Below are positions 40,445 through 49,168 of a stretch of 57,911 bases of DNA, piece by piece (within the stretch, counting starts at the first letter, position 1; each line of letters begins with the position of its first letter). The notes under the pieces are model-generated. The model saw nothing but the letters and a program-made list of their open reading frames with translations, searched no databases and was not told where the DNA came from. The stretch comes from a virus. The DNA lies in IMG/VR virus record IMGVR_UViG_3300027777_000041, positions 1 through 57,911 of that record; one strand, given 5' to 3'. A program made the translations under genes and the position numbers.

Positions 40445-41587
40445 TTAGGCTTGCGTTACGCCGAACAGACCGGCAATAGAACCGACGTTCGTCACAGGGG
40501 AGTTTTGGTAGAAGAACAGACGCTTGGTCTTGTCCGCAACCGACTGAACCGCATAAGTACCGCGAACGTCACCAGTCGTTGTGGTGGCGGGCGAAGTAGT
40601 CACCGCAGCGGTGTATCCGGTCGAAGCCGTAATGCCCGTGGCATTGTAGTTAAGAACCACATCACCAAAGAAATCAGAGCGGATCGGGAAGCCAAATGTG
40701 TCAAGCGTACCAACGGAGTAGTTGATGGCGTCAGTCGCATTCGGGACAACCGAAGCGATGTACTTGAACGCCTTCTTGCCGCTGACGGTGGTGCTGGCAG
40801 CCACAGGGCCGATCAGTTCAGACATCGGGACGCCATAAATGTCGTAGCCCGAAACCAAGAAGCTAACCGAACCAGAAGCCGAAGCCGCGCCCGTGACACT
40901 AACTGCGCGGGCACAAAGCGCCTGCGGGTTCCACATTTCAATAGTGCCAGCTTGACCCATCGGAAGACGAAGGGAGGCATTGCCATTGGTGGAGCTAGAA
41001 GTCACGCCCGTGATGGTGGTGGACGAAACAGTCGTTGAACCAACAACCGAATACGTTCCAGCGCCACCAGTGGGGCCAGTCAACTGGGCAGTGATCGTCG
41101 TGCCAGCGGTAACGCCCGTGCCGGAAATGGTCATTCCGACAATGATAGTTCCAGTCACGCTGGAAGCAGTCAGAACGCCGGAAGCCACAACGCCCGTGAA
41201 GGACGCAAGACCATCAAGCATCAGAAGACCACTAACCAGAAGACCGGTGTTGTAGTTAATCGTATATTGACTAACTGCCACACCAGTGGTGGTGGAATTG
41301 GACGAAACCAAGGTCATCGCAGTGCCAGACACCACGTTCGCAGCAGCCGCAATGGCGGAAGTGCTGAGAGCGTAGGGCTGATAGTTCAACGTCTGGATGT
41401 TGGACGAACCCAAAAATCCAGCCGTGCAAGCACCAAAATCCTGACCGGGCTGATAGGTGAAGGGAGCGCGGGGATCAAGAATCCCCGTGCCGTTGAAGAA
41501 GAGAGACGTGCCCGCCTCTGGGTTGTAGTCAGGAAACTGACCTTGCCCAAAAGAAACTACGGGGCCGGAGAATGCGCTAACAGACAT
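40445..41587 (-). CDS. Capsid-proximal structural protein with Ig-like insert
   Basis: 380 residues. The core has FSGPVVSFGQGQFPDYNPE, LPMGQAGTIEMWNPQALCARA and GVPMSELIGP. Residues about 130-195 form a beta insert (VGMTISGTGVTAGTTITAQ, then TTVSSTTITG) that recurs in the glycine-rich fibre. It probably decorates or connects the head. Confidence 0.65.
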   Translation of the reverse strand: MSVSAFSGPVVSFGQGQFPDYNPEAGTSLFFNGTGILDPRAPFTYQPGQDFGACTAGFLGSSNIQTLNYQPYALSTSAIAAAANVVSGTAMTLVSSNSTTTGVAVSQYTINYNTGLLVSGLLMLDGLASFTGVVASGVLTASSVTGTIIVGMTISGTGVTAGTTITAQLTGPTGGAGTYSVVGSTTVSSTTITGVTSSSTNGNASLRLPMGQAGTIEMWNPQALCARAVSVTGAASASGSVSFLVSGYDIYGVPMSELIGPVAASTTVSGKKAFKYIASVVPNATDAINYSVGTLDTFGFPIRSDFFGDVVLNYNATGITASTGYTAAVTTSPATTTTGDVRGTYAVQSVADKTKRLFFYQNSPVTNVGSIAGLFGVTQA

Positions 41588-41602
41588 CTACAGTCTCCGT
41601 TC

Positions 41603-42517
41603 TTAAGAGGTGGGGAAGGAGCCGAAGATGGAACGCCAGTTATAGTAACCGAAGCTGTAACGCTCGTAACCCTTGACAAGAAGATTGTCAGTGACAAAAT
41701 CGACTTGCATATCGGATTCAAACTTCACGCGCTCCATGTACGACAGGCCGTCGATGTTGGTCAGCAAGAACCAAGCATAGGCAGAGGTCAAGAAGTCGTT
41801 GACCATGTAGCCTTCGGGAAGGCCACCAGCCGTCATCATAATGGCATTGACGTCATTGTCCGCAGTACCCGGACGGAGTTCCGTCTTGGTGAGTCGGATA
41901 GCAACCGGCTCAAGCTGCGGGGGAACAATGAGCTTGCGGCCACGGGCGAACACCTTCAGGCCAGCCTGATCCTTGAAGTTCGTGCGGATCGCAATCATCG
42001 CGTTCAGCAGGGTAGCTTCGTTCAGATCAACCTGAGTGGAGGGCGTATTGGCAACCGTACCACCGTCAATTGGATGCGAAGCGGAGCAAAGAGCCACACC
42101 GTCACCACCGATAGAAGCGTTATAGGTCGTCGCCGTGTTCAGCAAGTTAGCGCCATAGATTTCCTTCGTTTGCTGGAAGGACTCAATGAGGCCAAGGTTC
42201 GACGGAGCAAACTGGGTCTTGTACAGGTTGTCGTCAATCGCCTTGCGGGTAATCGCATACCCAAGGGCAATTTCCGTGTGCTCCTGATTGTAGACGTAGC
42301 GTTCGCCAGCGCCGTTATCAAAGGCAGTCTGACCGCCTTCAGTCTTAAGCTGGGCCAAGCCAAGGAAACGCATCTCAGCGGTGCGCTCCAGAGCCATCTT
42401 TGACTCATGCTTGGTGAAGATCTTGTCGTACTGCGACGGGATCTGCTCATACTTACCTTCAACGCCCCGGAGACCGGGAAGGAGAAGGTCTTTGATAGCC
42501 GAAAGATTAACAGCCAT
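41603..42517 (-). CDS. Major capsid protein (HK97-like)
   Basis: 304 residues. ALGYAITRKAIDDNLYKTQF, QTKEIYGANLLN and VFARGRKLIVPPQLE are in the order expected for this class of HK97-fold head proteins. Its position follows scaffold and decoration genes. Its central segment is also found in the early protein at 9047-9376. Confidence 0.85.
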   Translation of the reverse strand: MAVNLSAIKDLLLPGLRGVEGKYEQIPSQYDKIFTKHESKMALERTAEMRFLGLAQLKTEGGQTAFDNGAGERYVYNQEHTEIALGYAITRKAIDDNLYKTQFAPSNLGLIESFQQTKEIYGANLLNTATTYNASIGGDGVALCSASHPIDGGTVANTPSTQVDLNEATLLNAMIAIRTNFKDQAGLKVFARGRKLIVPPQLEPVAIRLTKTELRPGTADNDVNAIMMTAGGLPEGYMVNDFLTSAYAWFLLTNIDGLSYMERVKFESDMQVDFVTDNLLVKGYERYSFGYYNWRSIFGSFPTS

Positions 42518-42530
42518 TGGTCCTTACTCC

Positions 42531-43118
42531 TTAAATGCCGGTAAGCTGCTTGGTGGAGACGTTGTTGAACGCAACGACAACCCAATCATAAGCCTGCCCG
42601 TTGCTGTTGGTGCCCTGCGACCCCGGAGGGAAGTCGATCAGGCTGATAACGCGGAAGGGAAGCGTGTTAGTGGTGTTAATGGTGGACGTATCAAGATACG
42701 CACCAGAAATACCGCTTGCGGTGTTGCCCGTGCCGATGGCAAAGCCAATGTTGGCATTGATGTCGGTGGTGGCCACGCCGGTCGCGTCGGACTGAGCAAC
42801 CCACTTGGCATTCGGGTCATTGACAATGTAGCCAGTCACGGTGTTGCCGGAAGCAACGTCCGAACCGGGCCAATAGTTCGACCAAACGGTGCGCTTCTGG
42901 GCAACCGACAAATACTGGCAACCAACGAAGATACCAGCAACCTGAACGGAGTTAGAAGAAGCCTGCACAACGTAGCCGTTGGAATCGGGGGCAACGGGGT
43001 CGCCGAAGAAGATATTGGTAGCATTATAGACAATACGAACGGCAATCTGCTCATAGGTCGGGGCAGAACCAGTGCCGCTGAATTGACGGAAACCAAAAGG
43101 CGCGTTTGTATTCGCCAT
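42531..43118 (-). CDS. Head decoration-type structural protein
   Basis: 195 residues from MANTNAPFGFRQFSG at 43118, with AAGGAAA upstream. YNATNIFFGDPVAPDSNGYV and VAGIFVGCQYLSVA follow a small beta-barrel head-protein family that sits beside the capsid gene in many podoviruses. Confidence 0.65.
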   Translation of the reverse strand: MANTNAPFGFRQFSGTGSAPTYEQIAVRIVYNATNIFFGDPVAPDSNGYVVQASSNSVQVAGIFVGCQYLSVAQKRTVWSNYWPGSDVASGNTVTGYIVNDPNAKWVAQSDATGVATTDINANIGFAIGTGNTASGISGAYLDTSTINTTNTLPFRVISLIDFPPGSQGTNSNGQAYDWVVVAFNNVSTKQLTGI

Positions 43119-43307
43119 TGGAATTTTCCTTCTTACAGGGAGGTCCTTCGCCACACGCCGGGGCAGCTAGGAACCGGGGAAAGTTTAACCTTCACGCCGG
43201 GGAAGGTGGAGTCCAATAGGATTCTAAATAAAATAATACTTTAATTTTTAAATAAGTAAAGGGCCACCCATAGATGACCCTTCTTTTTATTGCAGTAAAT
43301 TGCAATT
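43119..43307 (-). promoter_or_regulatory. Capsid-gene leader: hairpin, candidate promoter, GANTC
   Basis: On the minus strand a hairpin AAGGGTCA (43282-43275) with TGGCCCTT (43266-43259) is followed by an AT-rich stretch with TATTAT (43238-43233). GAATC (43224-43220) and GACTC (43213-43209) come next. The -35 is weak. A terminator or attenuator followed by a capsid promoter fits, but is inferred. Confidence 0.4.
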
Positions 43308-43910
43308 TTAATCTTTAGGGACAGGAATTGCTTCGTAAGCCTTATTAATTACCGGGCGAACGCGAGCATCATCGCGGGTCAAAGTACCTTCGGGAGTCGC
43401 ATTAAGCTGCGCTTCCTTCTGCCTAACCTGATTTTTAGCCTTCCTATATTCAATTTGGCGGGCTTCATCAGAAATAACAGCAGGGCGCATCATTAATGTC
43501 TGGCCCTTTCGCTCAATAGTCGGGTAATTACCCATGCCCGGCATCATTTCAGGATGACGGGTAGTAGGAACTGCTTCCCAACCCATGCGGGCCAAATGAA
43601 CCTGATAGGCAGGATCTTCCTGACCAAGCACAGTCTTCCGCTTCCACTCATATTCCCAGCCATCTGGTGCCTTGGGGGCGCGGAATTCGTCCGTTCCCTC
43701 ATCCATTTCGCCCAAATGGCCCCGAATTTCGGCGGCACGGCGGGCGGCAGCAACGCGGGGATCTTCTTCGCGCAACGCAGGGCGCATAGCAGGGCGGTCA
43801 GCTTCACGGGTTTCCATAACTACCTTTTCCTCTTCAACTTCAGCCCGGATAACCGGGGTTTTCGGGGGGCGACCACGGCGGCGGGCCGGGGCTTCGGATA
43901 CAACGTCCAT
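43308..43910 (-). CDS. Virion-region protein with AT-hook-like start
   Basis: 200 residues. ARRRGRPPKTP near residue 10 is an AT-hook-like DNA-binding motif. It is followed by a charged helix and WEYEWKRKTVLGQEDPAYQV, then MGWEAVPTTRHPEMMPG. This is seen between scaffold and capsid in related phages; possibly DNA-contacting. Confidence 0.6.
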   Translation of the reverse strand: MDVVSEAPARRRGRPPKTPVIRAEVEEEKVVMETREADRPAMRPALREEDPRVAAARRAAEIRGHLGEMDEGTDEFRAPKAPDGWEYEWKRKTVLGQEDPAYQVHLARMGWEAVPTTRHPEMMPGMGNYPTIERKGQTLMMRPAVISDEARQIEYRKAKNQVRQKEAQLNATPEGTLTRDDARVRPVINKAYEAIPVPKD

Positions 43911-43919
43911 TTATTCCTC

Positions 43920-44804
43920 CTACTGGCGGGCTTCGCCTTTTACCTTGTTGCGGTAGTACTCTTGGGGAGTAATGCCACTGATTTTGGCAGCTTCTACTTC
44001 CGCAGCGGTAAGGGTAACAACGCCAGACCGATTAGTGCTGGTCCCAGAACGCGACACCGGAGCCGAAGGAGGCGACGAACGCTTCTGGGTAGGCTTGGCA
44101 GAGTATTCCATCGCATCATCCAAACCGGGGATGGCGCGCTTAGACTCACCAATGCCAAGACGGTTTTCGACAAACTTAAAATACGCATCTGATTCGGGGA
44201 TGATCCCATAATCAACGGCATCTTCATGAGCGCGGGCCATCACGCGGATTGAGCGCGAATCAGGCAAATGTTCACGGTTTGTTCGCAACCACTCAGCAGA
44301 ACGTGGAGTTACCTGATTAATCAGGGAATCAACATTCATTTCACGCGGCTGGGGGGCTACAGGCTGACGCGGAGTATTCCGCATTTCCTCATAACCGCTT
44401 TCCAGCTGGCTCAACTTGTTGAAATTGACCTGCATTGCTGACTGAATATCAGTAGCCTTGTCAAAATCACCGATTGCCATCGAATCACGCAAATGAGCCT
44501 TCAGGATTTCCTGATCCCGCTTTACGCTATCAATTGCGCTGGCAACAAGATGCATATTGGTGTCAGACACCTCACCATATGCCGCCTGCGCCTTTTGGTC
44601 AGACACGCGGGCGCGCTCTTCAGCTTGCTCACGGGCTAGACGCTCTTGCTCAAGACGCGCATTAAGCTCCTTAAGAGCCGAATCAACGTCTTTCCCCTTT
44701 TTAGGGGCTTCAACTACTTCAATTTCCTGTTCTTCAGCTTTCTTAGTGTCAACCTTTGGGGCGTCATCCAAGATAACTTCAACAGTTTCTTCCATATCAG
44801 ACAT
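43920..44804 (-). CDS. Capsid scaffolding-type protein
   Basis: 294 residues from MSDMEETVEVILDDAP at 44804 (GGAGTC upstream). The acidic N-terminus, a long coiled coil (LKELNARLEQERLAREQAEE) and a basic helical C-terminus (KISGITPQEYYRNKVKG) are typical of scaffolds, which organise capsid protein and then leave the head. Confidence 0.65.
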   Translation of the reverse strand: MSDMEETVEVILDDAPKVDTKKAEEQEIEVVEAPKKGKDVDSALKELNARLEQERLAREQAEERARVSDQKAQAAYGEVSDTNMHLVASAIDSVKRDQEILKAHLRDSMAIGDFDKATDIQSAMQVNFNKLSQLESGYEEMRNTPRQPVAPQPREMNVDSLINQVTPRSAEWLRTNREHLPDSRSIRVMARAHEDAVDYGIIPESDAYFKFVENRLGIGESKRAIPGLDDAMEYSAKPTQKRSSPPSAPVSRSGTSTNRSGVVTLTAAEVEAAKISGITPQEYYRNKVKGEARQ

Positions 44805-44818
44805 AATAGACTCCATAA

Positions 44819-45211
44819 TTACCACACACGGTCAGGCTGATCGACGCGGGCCTTGACATTAACATCGTCAATCATCCGGCAAAGGACGCCATTGACGGTA
44901 ATGCTCCAACCATCTGAAGGCCGGAAGACAATCCAATCACCTTCGTTGATTTCCACATCCCCAAACCACTCACCCGACTTGTCCACAAAGGCAGATGGCC
45001 CCATCTTGACCACCAAACCAACCTTGGACTGAAACCGATCTTCATCAGTTGTTTGACTGGTTAGGATAATTCCGCTTTTTGTCTTCTGAGGGCGGATATA
45101 AACCGCCACCAGCATTTGATTGTTAAATACTTCAACACTACTAAGGTCGCCAAGTTCTTTTACCAAAGCGCCTGCGGGATCAACTTCATGATCCATAGTC
45201 ATAAACGGCAT
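44819..45211 (-). CDS. GroES-like co-chaperonin
   Basis: 130 residues from MPFMTMDHEVDP at 45211. The beta-barrel pattern MLVAVYIRPQKTKSGIIL, KVGLVVKMGPSAFVD and GDWIVFRPSDGWS is that of phage Cpn10-type proteins. It may replace or adjust host GroES to fold the capsid protein; the adjacent scaffold and capsid genes support this. Confidence 0.75.
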   Translation of the reverse strand: MPFMTMDHEVDPAGALVKELGDLSSVEVFNNQMLVAVYIRPQKTKSGIILTSQTTDEDRFQSKVGLVVKMGPSAFVDKSGEWFGDVEINEGDWIVFRPSDGWSITVNGVLCRMIDDVNVKARVDQPDRVW

Positions 45212-45212
45212 A

Positions 45213-45428
45213 CTAACCCCCTTCTTTGCCACTTAACGTAGCGTTTACTTCTTCGCAAAGCTCCAATGCCGTGCGAAGTCCTTCTATTCTTCCTACTTGG
45301 TGCTTGTAAGAAGAAAAGTCAAACCCTTCTACTTGATGAAGACTTACTAAAGCCTCTTTAAGGCGGTCTATTTCCATTTTAATCTGTTTTGTCAGCTCAA
45401 ATTGATAGAAAGCTTGCTGTGTTAACAT
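45213..45428 (-). CDS. 71-residue helical protein
   Basis: QQAFYQFELTKQIKMEIDRL and LRTALELCEEVNATLSG are predicted to form a helical hairpin. Ends just before the GroES-like start. Not recognised. Confidence 0.55.
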   Translation of the reverse strand: MLTQQAFYQFELTKQIKMEIDRLKEALVSLHQVEGFDFSSYKHQVGRIEGLRTALELCEEVNATLSGKEGG

Positions 45429-45464
45429 CTTTAACCGCCCCCTGACGGTTCCCCTTGGTTGATT

Positions 45465-45499
45465 GGACGGTAGCGTAAAGGGGGGTTACGCTACCGTCC
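45465..45499. other. Perfect 14-bp inverted repeat with 7-base loop
   Basis: GGACGGTAGCGTAA (45465-45478) and TTACGCTACCGTCC (45486-45499) are exact complements around AGGGGGG. No T-tract follows on either strand. It lies in a 100-bp gap within the late operon, upstream of the 71-residue gene. An RNA processing site or protein-binding site is possible. Confidence 0.7.
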
Positions 45500-45529
45500 G
45501 GTTGCCGACTACTTTATCGTCGCCAGCAA

Positions 45530-46615
45530 TTACTTACCCTTCTGGATCTCAGTTTTTTCCAAACGGCCCTCACCCGAACCAGCACCCGCATCCATATCCT
45601 TATAGGAACGGTAGGTACGGCCACCAGACTTGCGGGGCATGGGCAGGCCACCAGCGGGAGCGCCGCCAGCGGGAGGGGCGGGCATCGGCATGGGCATACC
45701 AGCAGGCATACCGCCACCAGCGCCGGGCGGGGGAACAGGAATAGGCATTGGGGGAGGCGTAGGGCCACCCATACCGGGAGGAGTCATGTCGCCAGCGCCA
45801 GCGGGCTTGCCAGCACCAATGATGATGTTGATGTTGGTCTTACCCTTGCCAGCCTTGCCGCCATCGGCGCGGGCAGTGCGACCACCGGGAACTTCACCGG
45901 GAACCTTACCGGGGTAGCTGGGGCCAGTAAACACGCCGCCACCAGACTTACGGGCAGTGCGACCGCCAGATTTCAAGCCCTTCATGGATTCCTGCTTGTC
46001 GTGCTTCTCATCCATCTTGGATGATTCCCACTCCTTCATGGACATTCCATGCTTCTTGGCCAGTTTCTTATCCTGCGCCTCATCCTTGGCAGAACCCTCA
46101 AACTCAGCCATGCCGCCCTTCTTCAGGCCAACCGCACGGGCCGGGGATAGGGAACCCTTTTTGACGCCGCCAAAGTTCATCAACGCGCCGGGAACGCCAG
46201 AAGTTTGCTGGGCGTCCATCATCATTTTGTTAGCGCCAGCCATCGGGCCACCAAGGGCCTTCTTGGCAGGGCCGCCACGCTTCATGCCGCCAACATGCTT
46301 TTCGCCCTCACGCTCTTCATTAGCGTCTTTGACGTTGCGGTTAATCTTGGCATTAGCGTATTCAGTGGGCTCAGTCCTGCCGCCAGACTTGCGGGGTTTT
46401 TTGCCCATGTCTGCTTTGGCAGGCTCACCAATGACTTTGCCGCCCTTTTTGAAGCCCCTACGGCTGATCGGACGGAGGCCCGTCTTCACATCAGCCTCCA
46501 GCGGCTCCGCAGGGGACCAGTCAGCAGAAGAAACCATTTGGCCCTTTCCGGGCGCAGCAAGGTTCTTAGCCTTAGTTTTCATGGCCTCACGGGCCTTTTT
46601 CGCCATTTCGTACAT
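45530..46615 (-). CDS. Disordered basic virion-region protein rich in GG motifs
   Basis: 361 residues. Many copies of K/R-x-GG-R/K type motifs (KKGGKV, RKSGGRTEP, KSGGRTARKSGG, RKSGGRTYR), a proline/methionine/glycine-rich stretch (PPPMPIPVPPPGAGGG) and charged helices. Probably a DNA- or portal-associated internal virion protein. GGAG lies before the ATG. Confidence 0.6.
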   Translation of the reverse strand: MYEMAKKAREAMKTKAKNLAAPGKGQMVSSADWSPAEPLEADVKTGLRPISRRGFKKGGKVIGEPAKADMGKKPRKSGGRTEPTEYANAKINRNVKDANEEREGEKHVGGMKRGGPAKKALGGPMAGANKMMMDAQQTSGVPGALMNFGGVKKGSLSPARAVGLKKGGMAEFEGSAKDEAQDKKLAKKHGMSMKEWESSKMDEKHDKQESMKGLKSGGRTARKSGGGVFTGPSYPGKVPGEVPGGRTARADGGKAGKGKTNINIIIGAGKPAGAGDMTPPGMGGPTPPPMPIPVPPPGAGGGMPAGMPMPMPAPPAGGAPAGGLPMPRKSGGRTYRSYKDMDAGAGSGEGRLEKTEIQKGK

Positions 46616-46686
46616 AATAACTCCTAGCTAGGTCTATCCGGGCGTCCCCGGTGCTGCGCTAAACTTGGGCAGCTTCAAGTTATACT

Positions 46687-49155
46687 TTACTTTACCACAC
46701 CCAATTTCTTTGCAACAGCCTTGTTTTTGCCCTTTGTATGCTTGTTGGCAATCTTTAATGCTTTTTGTACAGCAGCATCATTTGGGCGGACATGTTTCTT
46801 AAACCGGATAAACCCGCCACGCTTTTCCCCACCACCCCCATCTCCACCGCCACCCCCATCTCCACCGCCACCCCCATCACCACCGCCCCCACCATCCCCG
46901 CCCCCGTCGCCCCCGTCGCCCCCCTCACCGCCGCCATAGCTGCCATCACCGTCCGCGCCTGAGCCGCCCCACCCCCCCCAGCCACCGCTATCTGTTCCAC
47001 CTTCTGCTGTAGCCCCTTCAGCAGCAGCGGCTGCTGCGTCAGCATCATCTTGCGCAGCAGCTAATGCAGCAGCAAGGCCGGGGTTATCGCTGAAGTTGGA
47101 TTGGGAAATTCCCATGCTAGTATCAACATCAGGGGCCGTTGCAGGAGCAGAAGGTGCATCAAGGGCAGACGGCGCAGCAGGGGCCGCAGCAGGGGCAGCA
47201 GCAAACGACCCAGTTTCGCCGCTAATTGTTTGGTCCTGTGCAGTTTCGCTAAACGGCAACCCGCCAATAGTTGGCCCCACCATGTCTGCTGGGACATCTG
47301 CAAGTTCTTCAGCAGTTGCAAAAGACGGAGGCGCAGCAAATGATGGTGACTGGATGCCCGGCATTGTGCCTTTAGACAGTGATCCTGCGGGCGCGGCAGT
47401 AGATGGCGTTGCCCCATAGGGGTTAGCGCCGGGAACTGTCACATTGCCCATAGCATCAAATGTAGCTTGATTGTTCTGTGGCCCCGGACCAAGTGCGCCA
47501 AATGGACTTGAAGATTTGCCCGCAGATGCTGCTGGCGTGGCTGCTGGCGTTGATCCTATTGTATTGAGAGCATTGCCAACTTGGGCACCAATGTGAGTAC
47601 CAAGAGCAGCTGGATTTGCAGCGGGGGCATTTGTAGCCGCAGGCTGCCCCGTATACATGTTGCCAAACTGGTTTGGTGCAGGAGCAACAGACGATGTTTG
47701 CACCGATCGCGTAGAAAGCGGCGCTTCAGCCACTGGCGCAGGAAGGTCATAAGACTCCACCAATCCAATGGGGGCACCGTTAAAAGAGAAACTAGGGGCC
47801 GCAGCCGTTCCGGGCGTTATGCTGCCCGGTTCTGTGGCATTAGTAGATGTTGAAGACATTATTCCTTGTGGCGTGGCAGTATCTGGCGTGTATGAACTTG
47901 TTGTAGCCCCGTCACCGCCGCTTCCCGGTAATTCATACAACCCAGTCTTGGATAGTTCTGGTTTTACAAGATCATCTGAAGTCGGGGTTGCCCCCTTGGG
48001 TTGAGGTGCGGGGTTGCCTTTTGCGCCTTTGTACAGATCGAACTGTCCTACTGGTATGTTTGTCTTCCTACCAGCTATATCAGCCATAAGCCGGTTATAG
48101 GCTTCTTGGCCGTAAAAGGGGCTTCCTCCTGTAGCGTAGTGGTTGCGGGCAACCTCAATTGCACTATCAACATTGCCACCATTCTGGTAGGGTTCAGGAA
48201 GTTGCATTTTTTGATATTCATCCAAACTTCTGGTTTGCGGAACAACACGCAAATCTTCCGGCAATCTTTCAGAAAACATCATTTTTAATCTTTCATCTTT
48301 ATATGGTCTCCAATACGGAAGTTTTTCTTGGATGTTAGAAATCATTTCAGATTTAATTGGGTAAGATGGCTCAAGCCTAACCAAAGAAACTGGTTCATTA
48401 ATTTTTTCAAGTGCCAAAGATCTATGGCGGCCTTCATGCCCAACAATTGCTGGAATGTTTTGAATTTCACCAAATGTAAGGTGGGGAACGTCCGAAAAAC
48501 CACCAGTTTGAGGTAATTTGGACAAGGATCGCACATAAGCATTCCATGCTTTTGATGATCCCTCTTTGGCTATTTTTGATTCTTCTGTAAGAGGAGACGC
48601 AAACTTTGCAAAGTCCTGTGGCCTCATAGTCATCAAAAGGCTTTCATCTCCCATTGGGCCAACAAAAGCTTCGCGAAGAGCATTCGGTGTGTAAAGTTTT
48701 TCTAAATTAGGTATTTCATCTGCCGCCCTTTCTAAACGACGGGCAGCAACAATTCCACGATCATTTTCAATTTGCTGCATAAGTTTTTTTATTGGCCCCG
48801 ACCCAAGTACTGTTTCACCGGCCCTTGCAGAAACGCCGCCCATGCCACCAGTTAGGGCAAACCCAGCCAAATCAAATGCGTCAGCTAAATCTGCATCAGA
48901 ATGTGGGTCAAACGACCTATTTCCAGCCAAAATATCACCGGGCATTTTAGCCAAGTCTACTGCCCGGTTAAATTTACCTTGAAGATATTGGCTCAAAACT
49001 TCTTGATTGTAATCAGTGTCATAGTTTTCTTCTACAGGGGTTATATTGGCGGCTAATGATTGGGGAGTAATGGGACGCCCGCCATCAGCATAACCAGTAC
49101 GACCGGTAATGCCTTTAGCAAGCTTGATTGCTTTCTTGGAGGACTTACCAGTCAT
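46687..49155 (-). CDS. Large internal virion protein with ParB-like motif
   Basis: 822 residues. Near residue 240 the stretch IPAIVGHEGRHRSLALEKI resembles the GRHR box of ParB-like nuclease domains found in polyvalent phage proteins. YQNGGNVDSAIEVARNHYAT follows near residue 330. The second half is proline/alanine-rich and disordered, then comes a long GGGDGGGGGD tract and a basic end (FIRFKKHVRPNDAAVQKALK). Probably packaged in the head and ejected. Confidence 0.6.
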   Translation of the reverse strand: MTGKSSKKAIKLAKGITGRTGYADGGRPITPQSLAANITPVEENYDTDYNQEVLSQYLQGKFNRAVDLAKMPGDILAGNRSFDPHSDADLADAFDLAGFALTGGMGGVSARAGETVLGSGPIKKLMQQIENDRGIVAARRLERAADEIPNLEKLYTPNALREAFVGPMGDESLLMTMRPQDFAKFASPLTEESKIAKEGSSKAWNAYVRSLSKLPQTGGFSDVPHLTFGEIQNIPAIVGHEGRHRSLALEKINEPVSLVRLEPSYPIKSEMISNIQEKLPYWRPYKDERLKMMFSERLPEDLRVVPQTRSLDEYQKMQLPEPYQNGGNVDSAIEVARNHYATGGSPFYGQEAYNRLMADIAGRKTNIPVGQFDLYKGAKGNPAPQPKGATPTSDDLVKPELSKTGLYELPGSGGDGATTSSYTPDTATPQGIMSSTSTNATEPGSITPGTAAAPSFSFNGAPIGLVESYDLPAPVAEAPLSTRSVQTSSVAPAPNQFGNMYTGQPAATNAPAANPAALGTHIGAQVGNALNTIGSTPAATPAASAGKSSSPFGALGPGPQNNQATFDAMGNVTVPGANPYGATPSTAAPAGSLSKGTMPGIQSPSFAAPPSFATAEELADVPADMVGPTIGGLPFSETAQDQTISGETGSFAAAPAAAPAAPSALDAPSAPATAPDVDTSMGISQSNFSDNPGLAAALAAAQDDADAAAAAAEGATAEGGTDSGGWGGWGGSGADGDGSYGGGEGGDGGDGGGDGGGGGDGGGGGDGGGGGDGGGGEKRGGFIRFKKHVRPNDAAVQKALKIANKHTKGKNKAVAKKLGVVK

Positions 49156-49168
49156 GACCAACCCCGTT

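Noticed and set aside
41267-43244. Long plus-strand frames of 378 and 287 residues
   Set aside because: Antisense to the major capsid and decoration genes; arginine/glycine-rich shadow translations.
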